Assembly: GCA_029255605.1 (NCBI GenBank)
Contig: JANLJF010000066.1
Span: 1-44,603, forward strand
Direction: 5' to 3'
From: Azovibrio restrictus
GTDB lineage: Bacteria; Bacteroidota; Bacteroidia; Chitinophagales; Chitinophagaceae
DNA: 44,603 bases
In this document: positions 9,296 to 19,013 of the stretch, in pieces
Layout of the letters: every line of letters begins with the position of its first letter
Position numbering within the stretch: the first letter of the stretch is position 1
Translations under genes and position numbers: made by a program
The notes under the pieces: model-generated
What the model was told of the DNA's origin: nothing
Databases searched by the model: none
The model's input: the letters and a program-made list of their open reading frames with translations, nothing else

Positions 9296-9304
9296 GAACG
9301 GGCA

Positions 9305-9312
9305 CAAAAATA
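9305..9312 (-). promoter_or_regulatory. Putative -7 promoter element of lptD
   Basis: TATTTTTG on the minus strand matches TAnnTTTG. It ends 9 bases before the chosen ATG (9295), so the mRNA leader would be very short or absent. Confidence 0.5.
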
Positions 9313-9375
9313 GGTATTTGGTTCGGTACGTTTATGAATTTGTATATTTAACCCCATTTGCAAGTAGTCTTAATT

Positions 9376-10221
9376 ATGTCGAAAAGGATTTTTCTCTTCA
9401 TACTGTTCATTGGTTTCTCATCATTCATTGCTAATGCTGCAAACGGTAATAAGATAACAAAAATTGTGCTGGATGCCGGCCACGGTGGTAAGGATGCAGG
9501 TGCACGCGGACAATTTTCAAGCGAAAAGGACGTGACACTGGCTATAGCCATGCGCCTGGGCAAGATGATAAATGATAGTATGAAAGGGGTGCAGGTGCTG
9601 TATACCCGTACTACCGATGTATATCCTACCCTGCCTGAAAGGCATGAAATAGCCAATAAGAACAAAGGGGATGTGTTCATATCTATACATATCAACTCGA
9701 CACCCTATCGCAAAAACAGAGAGCTGGTAGGTTACAAAACGGTGAAGAAGGGAAAGAGGAAAGTGAAGCAACCCATATATAAAGTAACCTACGACCATGT
9801 AACCAAAGCCAGCGGTACGGAAAGCTACGTACTGGGTTTGCACCGAAACTCACAAAAGGAAGGTGCCATAGGTGAATATACCGAAGAAGTAGCGGAGGAA
9901 CCGGGCTTGCTGAACGAGAACGACCCGATGACTGCCATTATCATAGCCCAATATTCGCAGGCGTTTTTAAGCCGCAGCGTATCGTTGGGCAATCATATAC
10001 AAAGCCAGTTTGTGAACCAGGGCAGGGCCAGCCGCGGCGTAATGCAGAAGGGGCTGGAAGTGCTGGCAGGTAGTGCTATGCCGGGTGTGCTGGTAGAGTG
10101 TGGTTATATCAATAACCCGGAAGAAGAGGTGTACCTGAATTCGGAACGCGGTGTGTATGAAGTAGCGCAGGCCATCTACCGCGGCATCAAGGCATACAAG
10201 ATGGAAACAGAACGCCAATAG
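9376..10221 (+). CDS. N-acetylmuramoyl-L-alanine amidase (Amidase_3 family)
   Basis: A 281-residue secreted zinc amidase that cleaves the amide bond between MurNAc and the stem peptide during cell-wall turnover and daughter-cell separation. It has a signal peptide (KRIFLFILFIGFSSFIANA). The Amidase_3 zinc motifs are intact: LDAGHGGKDAGA (His, about residue 36), a Glu-containing SSEKDVTLAIAMRLG segment, ISIHINSTP (second His) and the catalytic VLVECGYINN. An insertion rich in Lys/Arg (about 115-145, after YRKNRELVG) separates the motifs, as is usual for the AmiC branch in Bacteroidetes. The start at 9376 gives a proper signal peptide; the frame is open a little further upstream but has no better start. 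It is divergent from lptD. Confidence 0.92.
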   Translation: MSKRIFLFILFIGFSSFIANAANGNKITKIVLDAGHGGKDAGARGQFSSEKDVTLAIAMRLGKMINDSMKGVQVLYTRTTDVYPTLPERHEIANKNKGDVFISIHINSTPYRKNRELVGYKTVKKGKRKVKQPIYKVTYDHVTKASGTESYVLGLHRNSQKEGAIGEYTEEVAEEPGLLNENDPMTAIIIAQYSQAFLSRSVSLGNHIQSQFVNQGRASRGVMQKGLEVLAGSAMPGVLVECGYINNPEEEVYLNSERGVYEVAQAIYRGIKAYKMETERQ

Positions 10222-10358
10222 TCATTTTTCAGGATATATCCGTCATTGAAATCATTAGCATTACGGGCTAAAATAAAAGACAAATAGAAATTGGCACGCC
10301 AGTTGCATTTTAAAATTGTTTCTTTTATCTTTAAGCTTCGTTAAAATTATATGTGCTA

Positions 10359-10901
10359 ATGAAAGCCCGTTTTAAGACTATAATACTTTCTGCGCTCAGC
10401 GCCATTGCAGCATTCACAGCAGTTACTTATACATCTTGTAATAATGACAAATGTAAGGCGATCGTTTGCGCTTACGGTGGCGTATGTAAAGATGGCGCCT
10501 GTATATGCCCAACGGGTTATGAAGGCACGCAATGCGAGATCATTACCAGGGATAAATATAAAGGTGTTTGGAATGTAATAGAAAAAGGTACATATACCCT
10601 TACAAACCAATACCAGGTGAGCATTGAAGATGGTGCCAGCATGAATAAAATGGTTATCCGTGGTTTCTACAACAATGCTACTGCACCTGTAGATATGATC
10701 ATAAATGGTGATGAGATTACGATACCGCTGCAAACAGTAGATAACAGGTACGAAATACAAGGCACCGGTACCCTGAAATACGAAGAGTTTTATGGCAAAC
10801 ACGGTACACTGACAGTTCGTTACACTATCAAAGACAAAACCAGCAATATGGTGAATGACTTTGGTGTGAACACCGGTGAGCCTTCTATCTGGTCTAAATA
10901 A
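10359..10901 (+). CDS. Predicted lipoprotein with one EGF-like domain
   Basis: A 180-residue protein with an export signal ending in TYTSC (lipobox-like; Cys near residue 27), so it is probably a surface or periplasmic lipoprotein. Directly after it comes a compact EGF-like motif, CKAIVCAYGGVCKDG then ACICPTGYEGTQC, with spacing C-x4-C-x5-C-x4-C-x-C-x8-C, the typical six-cysteine arrangement. The remaining ~120 residues look like an all-beta domain of the lipocalin-like or calycin type (YKGVWNVIEKGTYTLT, then alternating strands); this is inference. The start at 10359 is chosen over the ATG two codons upstream, but both would work. It is probably monocistronic, with its own terminator. Ligand and role are unknown. 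Confidence 0.75.
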   Translation: MKARFKTIILSALSAIAAFTAVTYTSCNNDKCKAIVCAYGGVCKDGACICPTGYEGTQCEIITRDKYKGVWNVIEKGTYTLTNQYQVSIEDGASMNKMVIRGFYNNATAPVDMIINGDEITIPLQTVDNRYEIQGTGTLKYEEFYGKHGTLTVRYTIKDKTSNMVNDFGVNTGEPSIWSK

Positions 10902-10925
10902 ACCAATAGTTAATAAAATATACAG

Positions 10926-10952
10926 CACCCTTGCATGCAAGGGTGTTTTTTT
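10926..10952 (+). terminator. Rho-independent terminator
   Basis: A palindrome CACCCTTGCATGCAAGGGTG (10926-10945) is followed by seven T residues. It ends the EGF-like lipoprotein gene and overlaps the aroC stop codon on the opposite strand, so it may also stop aroC transcription. Confidence 0.85.
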
Positions 10953-11922
10953 ATGCCTTGAGTAATAACATATCGGCCAGCGCTATGGCTGTAGCAGCTT
11001 CGGCCACTACGGGCACGCGCAGGGCTATGCATAGGTCGTGCCGGCCTTTTACGGTAAAAGCTTCTACCGACTGTGTTTCTTTATTCCAGGTATGCTGCTC
11101 TTTAGGTGTGCTGCTGGTGGGCTTTACGGCGATGCGGAACTGCAGTTCATTACCATTGGTAATACCACCATTGATGCCACCTGCATGATTGGTACGTGTT
11201 GTGCCGTTTTTATCTATAAAGGCATCATTGTGCTCACTGCCTTTCATCTTTGTTCCGGCAAAGCCGGCGCCAAATTCAATACCCTTTATAGCAGGCACCG
11301 CAAATATCATATGGCTGATGAGTGATTCGGCACTATCAAAAAACGGTTCGCCCAAGCCTAAGGGTAGCCCCGTTGCGGAAACACTTACAATGCCACCTAT
11401 ACTATCTTGTTCGTCTACCGCTTTCTGTATTGCGGCTTCTATATCTGTATTGCCACCGGCCTCTACCAGTCTGGCATTTACGATTGAGGGTGCTATTACT
11501 TTTTTGGCCACCACGCCCGCGGCTACCAGGCATACCGTGAGCCTGCCCGAAGAGTGGCCGCCGCCGCGGTAATCATTATACCCTTTAAATTTTTCATGCA
11601 GCACAAAATCGGCATGGCCGGGGCGGGGTGTAGCTCTCAACGCATCATAGTCGGCAGAGCGGGTATTGTTGTTCCTGAAAATAATAGTGATGGGGGCACC
11701 TGTAGTATGGCCGTTGAAAACGCCACTTAATATTTCCGGTATGTCATCTTCTTTGCGTGGGGTAGTGCCGGCTGCGCCTGCTTTGCGTCGTTCAAGGTCT
11801 GCGGTAAAATCATCTGCCGTTAATGCAATACCTGCCGGGCAGCCGTCGATAGTGATACCTACTGCCGGGCCGTGCGATTCGCCGAATATACTAACCCGGA
11901 ATATGCGTCCGAAACTATTCAT
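10951..11922 (-). CDS. aroC: Chorismate synthase
   Basis: A 323-residue enzyme that converts EPSP to chorismate with reduced FMN, the last shared step to aromatic amino acids. Family signatures are SIFGESHGPA (residues 11-20), RPGHADF, GGGHSSGRLT and RTNHAGGINGGITNG. It is shorter than the ~360-residue E. coli type, and the SGRLT form of the second signature differs from the common SGRET; I regard this as a family variant rather than damage. It begins 8 bases inside the end of aroA and is the last gene of aroB-aroA-aroC, so translation is probably coupled. Confidence 0.93.
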   Translation of the reverse strand: MNSFGRIFRVSIFGESHGPAVGITIDGCPAGIALTADDFTADLERRKAGAAGTTPRKEDDIPEILSGVFNGHTTGAPITIIFRNNNTRSADYDALRATPRPGHADFVLHEKFKGYNDYRGGGHSSGRLTVCLVAAGVVAKKVIAPSIVNARLVEAGGNTDIEAAIQKAVDEQDSIGGIVSVSATGLPLGLGEPFFDSAESLISHMIFAVPAIKGIEFGAGFAGTKMKGSEHNDAFIDKNGTTRTNHAGGINGGITNGNELQFRIAVKPTSSTPKEQHTWNKETQSVEAFTVKGRHDLCIALRVPVVAEAATAIALADMLLLKA

Positions 11923-13129
11923 CTTTCAAAATACATTTAGCACCCAGTGAAGATAAGTGTTTAAAAAAATCGGGGTAAGACTTAGCTACCGCTTGTGCAT
12001 CATTTATCGTAACATCACCCGCTGCCCCCAGCGCAGCTATGGCTGCGGCCATTACTATGCGATGGTCGTTATAGCCATTTACTGTGCAGCTTTGCAATGG
12101 CCTGCCGCCTGTGACCTCAAGCGTATTGCCTTGCAAACTGTATATTATGCCAAACGCATGCAGCATAGCTGTAGTGCTTTCTATGCGGTTGCTTTCTTTA
12201 TGCATCAATCGGTTCATGCCCTGTATGGTACTTGTGCCGCTGCAATAGGCCGCATATACAGATAGTATAGGTATTAAATCGGGGCTATCTGTTGCATCAA
12301 AGTTGAAGGCAGTTCTCTGCTCGTTTGCCACCTGCAATATAGCCCTGTCTGCTTGTAGAGAATCGTAATTCAGATTGTTGATGGAAATATCATTGCCAAT
12401 TGCTTTCGCTACTATAAAGTTTGCAGCCGCACTCCAGTCGGCTTCTATATTTATTTCAATATACCCGCTCGTTGCTGTTTGCGGATTTATATAAAATTTG
12501 TGGTAATTATCATGGTGTATTTGCTTGCCAAATCTTTGCAGCAGATCCAGCGTCATATCTATATAAGGCTTGCTGTTAAGGCCATTTACGGTAATGACTA
12601 TAGGCGCTGTAGCGCTATACGCAAAAGCAAATAACAATCCGCTTAAAAATTGTGAACTAACACTGCCATCAATGGCAATGTCTTTGGCTTGCAATGGCCC
12701 GTTTACTGTCATAGGCAACTTGTTGCCGGTTACCTGCACACCCAGTTGTGGCAATACATCTTGATATACGTCAAAGGGACGTTTTAGTAAACTACCACGT
12801 CCTGTTATCTGTATGGGGCTATGATGCAGTGCGGCTATGGGTATGAAAAGCCTTGCCGACAGTCCGCTTTCACCACAGTCTATCGTGGTGGTGATAGGTT
12901 GTATGCCCTCGCTACTGATGCGTATGCTATCATCTGCAAATGAAACCTGCGCACCTAATTGCTCTATGATGCGTAAGGCCGCTTTATCATCTTCCGATGT
13001 GCCGTAATTATATATCGTAGTATGCCCATGATGCAATAATGCAGCTGCGCAAGCCCGCTGCATCAGGCTTTTCGATGCAGGCGGTGTAAGTGTCCCCATT
13101 ATCTTTCCCGGGCTAACGATTGCCTGCAT
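11915..13129 (-). CDS. aroA: 3-phosphoshikimate 1-carboxyvinyltransferase (EPSP synthase)
   Basis: A 404-residue EPSP synthase that joins PEP to shikimate-3-phosphate. The N-terminal substrate loop PPASKSLMQRA (Lys20, Arg25) and the later GESGLSARLF, GSVSSQFLSGLL, DSPDLIPILSVYAA and YNDHRIVMAAAIAALGA blocks are all present. It is close to the usual length and lacks the long inserts of some class II enzymes. It overlaps the aroB end by 17 bases and the aroC start by 8 bases, placing it in the middle of a compact shikimate operon. Confidence 0.94.
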   Translation of the reverse strand: MQAIVSPGKIMGTLTPPASKSLMQRACAAALLHHGHTTIYNYGTSEDDKAALRIIEQLGAQVSFADDSIRISSEGIQPITTTIDCGESGLSARLFIPIAALHHSPIQITGRGSLLKRPFDVYQDVLPQLGVQVTGNKLPMTVNGPLQAKDIAIDGSVSSQFLSGLLFAFAYSATAPIVITVNGLNSKPYIDMTLDLLQRFGKQIHHDNYHKFYINPQTATSGYIEINIEADWSAAANFIVAKAIGNDISINNLNYDSLQADRAILQVANEQRTAFNFDATDSPDLIPILSVYAAYCSGTSTIQGMNRLMHKESNRIESTTAMLHAFGIIYSLQGNTLEVTGGRPLQSCTVNGYNDHRIVMAAAIAALGAAGDVTINDAQAVAKSYPDFFKHLSSLGAKCILKDE

Positions 13130-14153
13130 AGCTGAAATTATCTATGGCATTCCGCACTACATCGAAACCAATCGTTTCAATAGCAGCATGGCCGATGTTC
13201 TTTAATACAATGAAATCTATTTTATCGTCATTCCGTTTCTTATCCATCGCCAATATATCCATTAGCCTGTCCGGATGCAGTGTAAGGGAATATGGCAGTT
13301 TATATTGTTGCAACACAGTAGTCAACCTATGGTAAACATGTTCGTCCAGTTGCATTACCGTTTCCGATACTTTACATGCTACCAGCATACCCAATGCTAC
13401 TGCCTGCCCGTGTGGCAATTGATATAGGGTTTCTATAGCATGCCCTACGGTATGCCCAAAGTTGAGCAGCTTGCGGGCGCCGCTTTCATGTTCATCTTCC
13501 TGCACGGTCTGGTTTTTCCACGTAGCGCAGCATTGTATCAGTTCTTTCAATGCCGTTTGCTGTTGCCGGTAATAACCGATATGGTTCACCGCCAGTTCAT
13601 CAAACAAAGGTGCATCGAAAATACAGGCATATTTTATCACCTCTGCAAATCCATTGCTCCATTCTATTTCGGGTAACGTTTGCAGGAAGGTGGTATCAAA
13701 CAATATGAACTGTGGCTGGCGTATGGTGCCTACCAGGTTTTTCTGCAGGCCAAAGTCTACCCCGTTCTTCCCCCCGATAGCAGCATCTACCATAGCTAGT
13801 AGTGTAGTGGGTACGAAGCCACAGTTAATGCCACGCATATATACAGCGGCAGCAAAACCGGCTATATCTGTTATCACACCGCCACCTACACCCACCAATA
13901 CCGATTTCCGCTGCACCTGGTGCTGCAATAACTGGCCTGTAATGCTTTCCAGTGTTTCCAGTGTTTTATAGCTTTCGCCGGCGGGTATGATGATGCTTGG
14001 GTATGCTTCCGTAAGGGAAGGGTATAGCGATGCAACGTGGCTATCGGTAAGGATGACCGGCTGTGGTGCCAATGGCTCAATGGCTTGCAGCCCTTTGCCA
14101 AATAGATACTGCACCTTGCCCGATGGGAATGCTACTTCGTATTGCATTGACAT
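13113..14153 (-). CDS. aroB: 3-dehydroquinate synthase
   Basis: About 346 residues; makes 3-dehydroquinate from DAHP using NAD and a divalent metal. Key blocks are [43 protein letters not shown], the metal-binding GFAEVIKYA (Glu), [11 protein letters not shown] (His) and HGQAVALGM (His). The frame is open to 14240, but the first ~29 residues do not fit the family. ATG at 14153 or 14147 gives the expected beginning ([20 protein letters not shown]). A -7 element directly abuts 14153, which would favour the inner ATG at 14147. First gene of aroB-aroA-aroC; divergent from mnmA. Confidence 0.93.
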   Translation of the reverse strand: MSMQYEVAFPSGKVQYLFGKGLQAIEPLAPQPVILTDSHVASLYPSLTEAYPSIIIPAGESYKTLETLESITGQLLQHQVQRKSVLVGVGGGVITDIAGFAAAVYMRGINCGFVPTTLLAMVDAAIGGKNGVDFGLQKNLVGTIRQPQFILFDTTFLQTLPEIEWSNGFAEVIKYACIFDAPLFDELAVNHIGYYRQQQTALKELIQCCATWKNQTVQEDEHESGARKLLNFGHTVGHAIETLYQLPHGQAVALGMLVACKVSETVMQLDEHVYHRLTTVLQQYKLPYSLTLHPDRLMDILAMDKKRNDDKIDFIVLKNIGHAAIETIGFDVVRNAIDNFSYAGNR

Positions 14154-14161
14154 CAAAAGTA
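14154..14161 (-). promoter_or_regulatory. Putative -7 promoter element of aroB
   Basis: TACTTTTG on the minus strand matches TAnnTTTG. It lies immediately in front of the ATG at 14153, so if it is real the transcript would begin at about the ATG at 14147 and be leaderless. Confidence 0.4.
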
Positions 14162-14254
14162 CTACACCTGCGGTTATAATGCCACTATCAGCAGTGCTGA
14201 TAAGGCGTAATCTAATATCTATCAGTACTAAAATGCCCATTTCTGCCGAATGCG

Positions 14255-14262
14255 TACCTTTG
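14255..14262 (+). promoter_or_regulatory. Putative -7 promoter element of mnmA
   Basis: TACCTTTG matches TAnnTTTG exactly, 21 bases before the mnmA ATG at 14284. This leaves a leader of roughly 15 bases. Presence of an intact promoter suggests that the gene is, or recently was, expressed. Confidence 0.6.
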
Positions 14263-14283
14263 CCGTTCTTTTTTAATAAACGA

Positions 14284-15381
14284 ATGAGCAGGAACGGAAA
14301 AGTTTTGGTGGCGATGAGTGGCGGTATTGATAGTACCGTTGCAGCGCTGATGCTTCATAACCAGGGTTATGAAGTGGTGGCTATTACCTAGAAAACATGT
14401 GACTATTCATCGTCCGGCGGTTGTAAAAAGGAGACAGGGTGCTGCAATCTCGATTCGATCAACGATGCGCGCCAGGCGGCGGTAGACCACGGTTTTCCGC
14501 ACTATGTGCTGGATATACGTGATGAGTTCGGCGACCACGTTATCAACAATTTTGTAGAAGAATACATGGCCGGCCGCACACCCAATCCGTGTGTGCTGTG
14601 CAATACACACATTAAATGGTCGGCACTGCTGAAGCGCGCCGATGCGCTCAACTGCGATTTCATTGCAACGGGCCACTATGTAAAGGTGCGCGAGGAAAAT
14701 AACCGCTTTGTAATGTCGAAAGCGAAAGACCTGACTAAAGACCAGAGCTATGTGCTATGGGGGCTGGGGCAGGACTGCCTGAGCCGCAGCATATACCCGC
14801 TGGGAGATTACCTAAAAACGGAGATACGCCAGATAGCACTGGATATGGGCTACCCCGAGCTTTCTAAAAAAGCAGAAAGCTACGAGATATGCTTTGTGCC
14901 GGATAATGATTACCGTGGCTTTCTGAAACGCCAGATACCTACGCTGGAAGCAGAAGTAGCGGGTGGCAACTTTGTATTGGCAGATGGCAGTATCGTGGGC
15001 AAACACAAAGGTTATCCCTTCTATACCATAGGCCAGCGTAAGGGCCTGGATATAGCACTGGGCAAGCCTGTGTTTGTTACCAAAATAATTCCTGAAACAA
15101 ATACTATAGTACTGGGTGAAGCGCATGAACTGCAGCAGAGCGAAATGATAGTAGGTGGGCTGAACATGATAAAGTATGATACTATGCCCGATGGTATAGA
15201 AGCCACAACTAAAATACGCTATAAAGATGCAGGCTCTATGAGCCGTATACATACCGAAGGTGATACGGTAAGGGTATCTTTCGACCACGTGGTGAATAGC
15301 ATAGCCCCCGGCCAGTCTGCTGTGTTTTATGATGGTGATGATGTGATAGGCGGCGGTATCATCCGGAAAGGATTGAATTAG
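14284..15381 (+). pseudogene. mnmA: mnmA (tRNA-specific 2-thiouridylase) interrupted by an in-frame TAG at codon 36
   Basis: MnmA puts sulfur on U34 of the tRNAs for Lys, Glu and Gln. The frame runs from ATG 14284 to TAG 15381, about 365 codons, a normal length. It carries the ATP P-loop [13 protein letters not shown] (residues 9-21), catalytic Cys103 in TPNPCVLCNTHIKW, Cys203 in SYEICFVPD, YTIGQRKGLD and GQSAVFYDGD. However codon 36 is TAG (14389-14391), where the family has Met in a T-M-K-T-W-D segment, and codon 39 is Cys (TGT) where the family has Trp. Everything downstream stays in one frame with no shift. A restart inside the gene (for example GTG at 14506) would lack the P-loop. It is either a very recent nonsense pseudogene, a readthrough case, or a sequence error; I cannot decide from the sequence alone. 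Confidence 0.85.
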
Positions 15382-15412
15382 CTATAGTTTATATTAGCAA
15401 TAATTTTTCCAA

Positions 15413-15943
15413 ATGTTTAGCATTGCTGATATTCCTAAAAGGCAACAAATATTGATGATTATTACGCTCTCTATAGGTGCGTTTTTTCTTCTTTTATCCT
15501 TTTTTACTCGGATACCCTCAATTTTAATCTTTATATATTCTTTCTGCATACCCACACTGTTGCTATGCTTTGACTTTATAATTGATTTGAATAATAAAGA
15601 AACCTTCAAAGCGTGGTATGCTATATCTATCGTTATTTTTTTGGTCAGACTATTAGGCTACAATAACGAGCAGTTTAGAATTAGCAGGTCTGCATCATTT
15701 AACAATAACGGCATTAATAGTTACATTACTTGTTATTCTGTCACCTCTCTAAAAGGATTGTTTATTTTTCTTAGTACATATTGGATAATAAACCGATTAT
15801 ATAATAAGAGAGGGCTTTTTATAATTAATACTTTTAGGCAATCCAGATGGTATCATGATGGAGTACGAAGAAAGATAACTGTGCTGGACTTCTGGATAAA
15901 CGTTATTCTGTTTTTAAGCATCATCTTGTCTTGTTTGTTTTAG
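15413..15943 (+). CDS. AT-rich integral membrane protein, function unknown
   Basis: A 176-residue protein with about five membrane segments (about 13-32, 34-57, 67-83, 114-131 and 161-176) and a polar Asn/Ser-rich loop at 85-105 (ISRSASFNNNGINS). I recognise no family. Its codons are strikingly A/T-rich compared with both neighbours, mnmA and eno, which suggests separate ancestry or relaxed selection. It starts 31 bases after mnmA and ends in a small AT-rich hairpin that includes its stop codon. Hydrophobic AT-rich frames can be spurious, but the clear start, the Cys/Trp content and the terminator favour a real gene. Confidence 0.6.
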   Translation: MFSIADIPKRQQILMIITLSIGAFFLLLSFFTRIPSILIFIYSFCIPTLLLCFDFIIDLNNKETFKAWYAISIVIFLVRLLGYNNEQFRISRSASFNNNGINSYITCYSVTSLKGLFIFLSTYWIINRLYNKRGLFIINTFRQSRWYHDGVRRKITVLDFWINVILFLSIILSCLF

Positions 15944-15963
15944 CATTATCAATGCTATTTTTT
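15941..15963 (+). terminator. Weak Rho-independent terminator
   Basis: TAGCATT-ATC-AATGCTA followed by six T residues. The TAG at the left end is the stop codon of the membrane protein gene. The stem is only 7 bp and AT-rich. Confidence 0.55.
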
Positions 15964-15981
15964 AAAATAACTACCACAGAT

Positions 15982-15989
15982 TATCTTTG
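15982..15989 (+). promoter_or_regulatory. Putative -7 promoter element of eno
   Basis: TATCTTTG matches TAnnTTTG, 24 bases before the eno ATG. This gives enolase its own promoter directly after the terminator of the preceding gene. Confidence 0.6.
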
Positions 15990-16001
15990 CACCCGAATTG
16001 A

Positions 16002-17306
<1,305 letters not shown>

Positions 17307-17339
17307 GTTTTAAATTAGTGGTGTAAAAACACAGCGTGT

Positions 17340-17624
17340 ATGAAACCTGTATTTCGTATTCTTACCAATAAGTTTTTGCTGACGGGCATTGCCTTCCTGG
17401 CATGGATGACCTTCTTCGACCAAAATGACCTGATGTCTATGAGGGAAAAGAAGCAAAATCTGCAGAATGTGAAGGATAATATCACATACCTGAATGCAGA
17501 GATAGCGAAGATGGAAAAAGAACACGAAGAAATGACGGGCAATCCGCAGCAACTGGAAAAATACGCCCGCGAAAATTTCAGGATGAAGCGCGATAATGAA
17601 GATGTTTACATCATTGAGAAATAA
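17340..17624 (+). CDS. FtsB/DivIC-like septum formation initiator
   Basis: A 94-residue single-pass membrane protein with a short cytoplasmic N-terminus, a membrane segment at about 9-24 (NKFLLTGIAFLAWMTFF), a coiled coil (about 33-65, REKKQNLQNVKDNITYLN onward, KMEKEHEEM) and the conserved C-terminal segment LEKYARENFRMKRDNEDVYIIE. FtsB/DivIC forms the periplasmic FtsQLB scaffold of the divisome. It probably shares the eno transcript (33-base gap) and ends at a strong hairpin. Confidence 0.88.
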   Translation: MKPVFRILTNKFLLTGIAFLAWMTFFDQNDLMSMREKKQNLQNVKDNITYLNAEIAKMEKEHEEMTGNPQQLEKYARENFRMKRDNEDVYIIEK

Positions 17625-17628
17625 CTAC

Positions 17629-17653
17629 AAAGCCCCGCATTGCGGGGCTTTTT
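17629..17653. terminator. Bidirectional terminator (AAAGCCCCGC hairpin)
   Basis: A 10-bp stem AAAGCCCCGC / GCGGGGCTTT with an ATT loop is followed by further T residues. It sits between convergent ftsB (+) and proline dehydrogenase (-). The same hairpin recurs at 27771-27795. Confidence 0.9.
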
Positions 17654-17657
17654 ACAT

Positions 17658-18830
17658 TTATAGCTTTCTTCTTTTCAGTTCCTTATTTATCAGCGATAGT
17701 TCGCGGCCTGTTTGCCCGGCTACGGAGGTGTTTTCCTGTGCACGGCGCATCAGGTAGGGTATCACATCTTTAACAGGGCCATAAGGCAGGTATTTGGCAA
17801 CATTATAGCCGGCATCTGCCAGGTTGAAAGATATATTGTCGCTCATGCCATATAGTTGAGAGAAATATACCGTTGGGGTATTGTGGGAGATGCCATGTTC
17901 TTCCATGTATTTGGCCGCCAGCATATTGCTGTGCTCATTGTGCGTGCCTATGAATAAAGCCATCTTACCATCTTTCAGGTGTTCCAGGCAAAACAATACC
18001 CCCGCATCATAATCCCTGTCGGTACTTTCCTTATTGGGCTGTATGGGCGATGGATAACCTTTTTCAGCAGCACGGTTACGCTCCTTTTCCATGTAGGCAC
18101 CGCGTACCAGTTTTGCCCCCAATATATAGCCTGCCTTAAGGGCCGCTTCATATTCTTTTTTCAGGTGTGCCAGTGTTGCATGCGCATACATCTGGAAGGT
18201 GTTATATATGATGGCTTTTTTCAGGTTGTATCTGGCCATCATAGCATCTGCCAGTATATCTACCGGTTTTTGTATCCATGTTTCTTCGGCATCTATCAGC
18301 ACCATTACATTATTATCATATGCAGCCTTGCATATAGTATCTATACGTTTCTCTACACGTTGCCATTCGGTTGTTTCACTTTCAGTTAATGTTTCTCCGC
18401 TATGCACTTTTTCCAGCAGGGCGAAACGTGCAAAGCCCGTTACTTTAATACTAATAAAAGGTATATTCTTCTTGGTAGCAGCGTATTGTATGGCTTTTAC
18501 AAATTCCGGCACCGCATGGTCAAACTCTGCTTCGCCTTCCTTGCCTTCCACGCCATAGTCCATTATCACGCCTACATGGTATTTGGCCAGCACATCAGCT
18601 GTTTGTGCTGCTTCTTCCATGGTTTCGCCACCGCAAAATTGTTTGAATATCGTGCGTTTGATAATGCCCTTTATAGGCAGGCTCCATGCCATGGCCAGTT
18701 TGGTAAAGCCCATGCCAATGCTGGTAAGCGTAGGGGAGCCCATAGATGCGAAAAGGAACCTTGCTTGCTTTAAGTCCTTATCACTGCGGTAACGGAAAGC
18801 TATTTCTGTATTGTCAAATTCAGGAAGCAT
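17658..18830 (-). CDS. Proline dehydrogenase
   Basis: A 390-residue monofunctional FAD-dependent enzyme that oxidises proline to pyrroline-5-carboxylate. It follows the (beta/alpha)8 PRODH fold: GVIMDYGVEGKEGE, FISIKVTGFARFALL, VLIDAEETWIQ, YNTFQMYAH, LGAKLVRGAYMEKER, FIGTHNEHS and the C-terminal substrate-binding helix PYLMRRAQENTSV. The frame is open to an ATG at 18860, but a promoter element lies at 18849-18856, so ATG at 18830 (MLPEFDNTEIAF) is the start. There is no P5C dehydrogenase neighbour here. Confidence 0.92.
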   Translation of the reverse strand: MLPEFDNTEIAFRYRSDKDLKQARFLFASMGSPTLTSIGMGFTKLAMAWSLPIKGIIKRTIFKQFCGGETMEEAAQTADVLAKYHVGVIMDYGVEGKEGEAEFDHAVPEFVKAIQYAATKKNIPFISIKVTGFARFALLEKVHSGETLTESETTEWQRVEKRIDTICKAAYDNNVMVLIDAEETWIQKPVDILADAMMARYNLKKAIIYNTFQMYAHATLAHLKKEYEAALKAGYILGAKLVRGAYMEKERNRAAEKGYPSPIQPNKESTDRDYDAGVLFCLEHLKDGKMALFIGTHNEHSNMLAAKYMEEHGISHNTPTVYFSQLYGMSDNISFNLADAGYNVAKYLPYGPVKDVIPYLMRRAQENTSVAGQTGRELSLINKELKRRKL

Positions 18831-18848
18831 AGAATGATTTAGCGGTTG

Positions 18849-18856
18849 CAAAAATA
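18849..18856 (-). promoter_or_regulatory. Putative -7 promoter element of proline dehydrogenase
   Basis: TATTTTTG on the minus strand matches TAnnTTTG, 18 bases before the chosen ATG at 18830. It rules out the upstream ATG at 18860 as a translated start from this transcript. The remaining spacer to 19013 is AT-rich and shows no gene. Confidence 0.55.
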
Positions 18857-19013
18857 GCAAGCATATGCGAGGGATTAAAATTTGCTGTTTTTTGTCATCA
18901 ATTTGTATAATATAGTAATCCGGTTGACAATTTTTTCTTTTTTGGCAGATTTTTTGAAGGTTACTAAGCAGAATTAATTATTTTTACGTCAACTATTCAA
19001 AAAAATCATTGCG

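Noticed and set aside
14389-14391. Genome-wide recoding of TAG as sense
   Set aside because: TAG ends several confident genes here (the 2065-2496 lipoprotein, murF-alr, the amidase and threonine aldolase), so it is a normal stop codon in this organism.
18861-19013. Possible ncRNA in the spacer between proline dehydrogenase and the T9SS cargo gene
   Set aside because: Apart from the dehydrogenase promoter it is plain AT-rich sequence with no stable hairpin.
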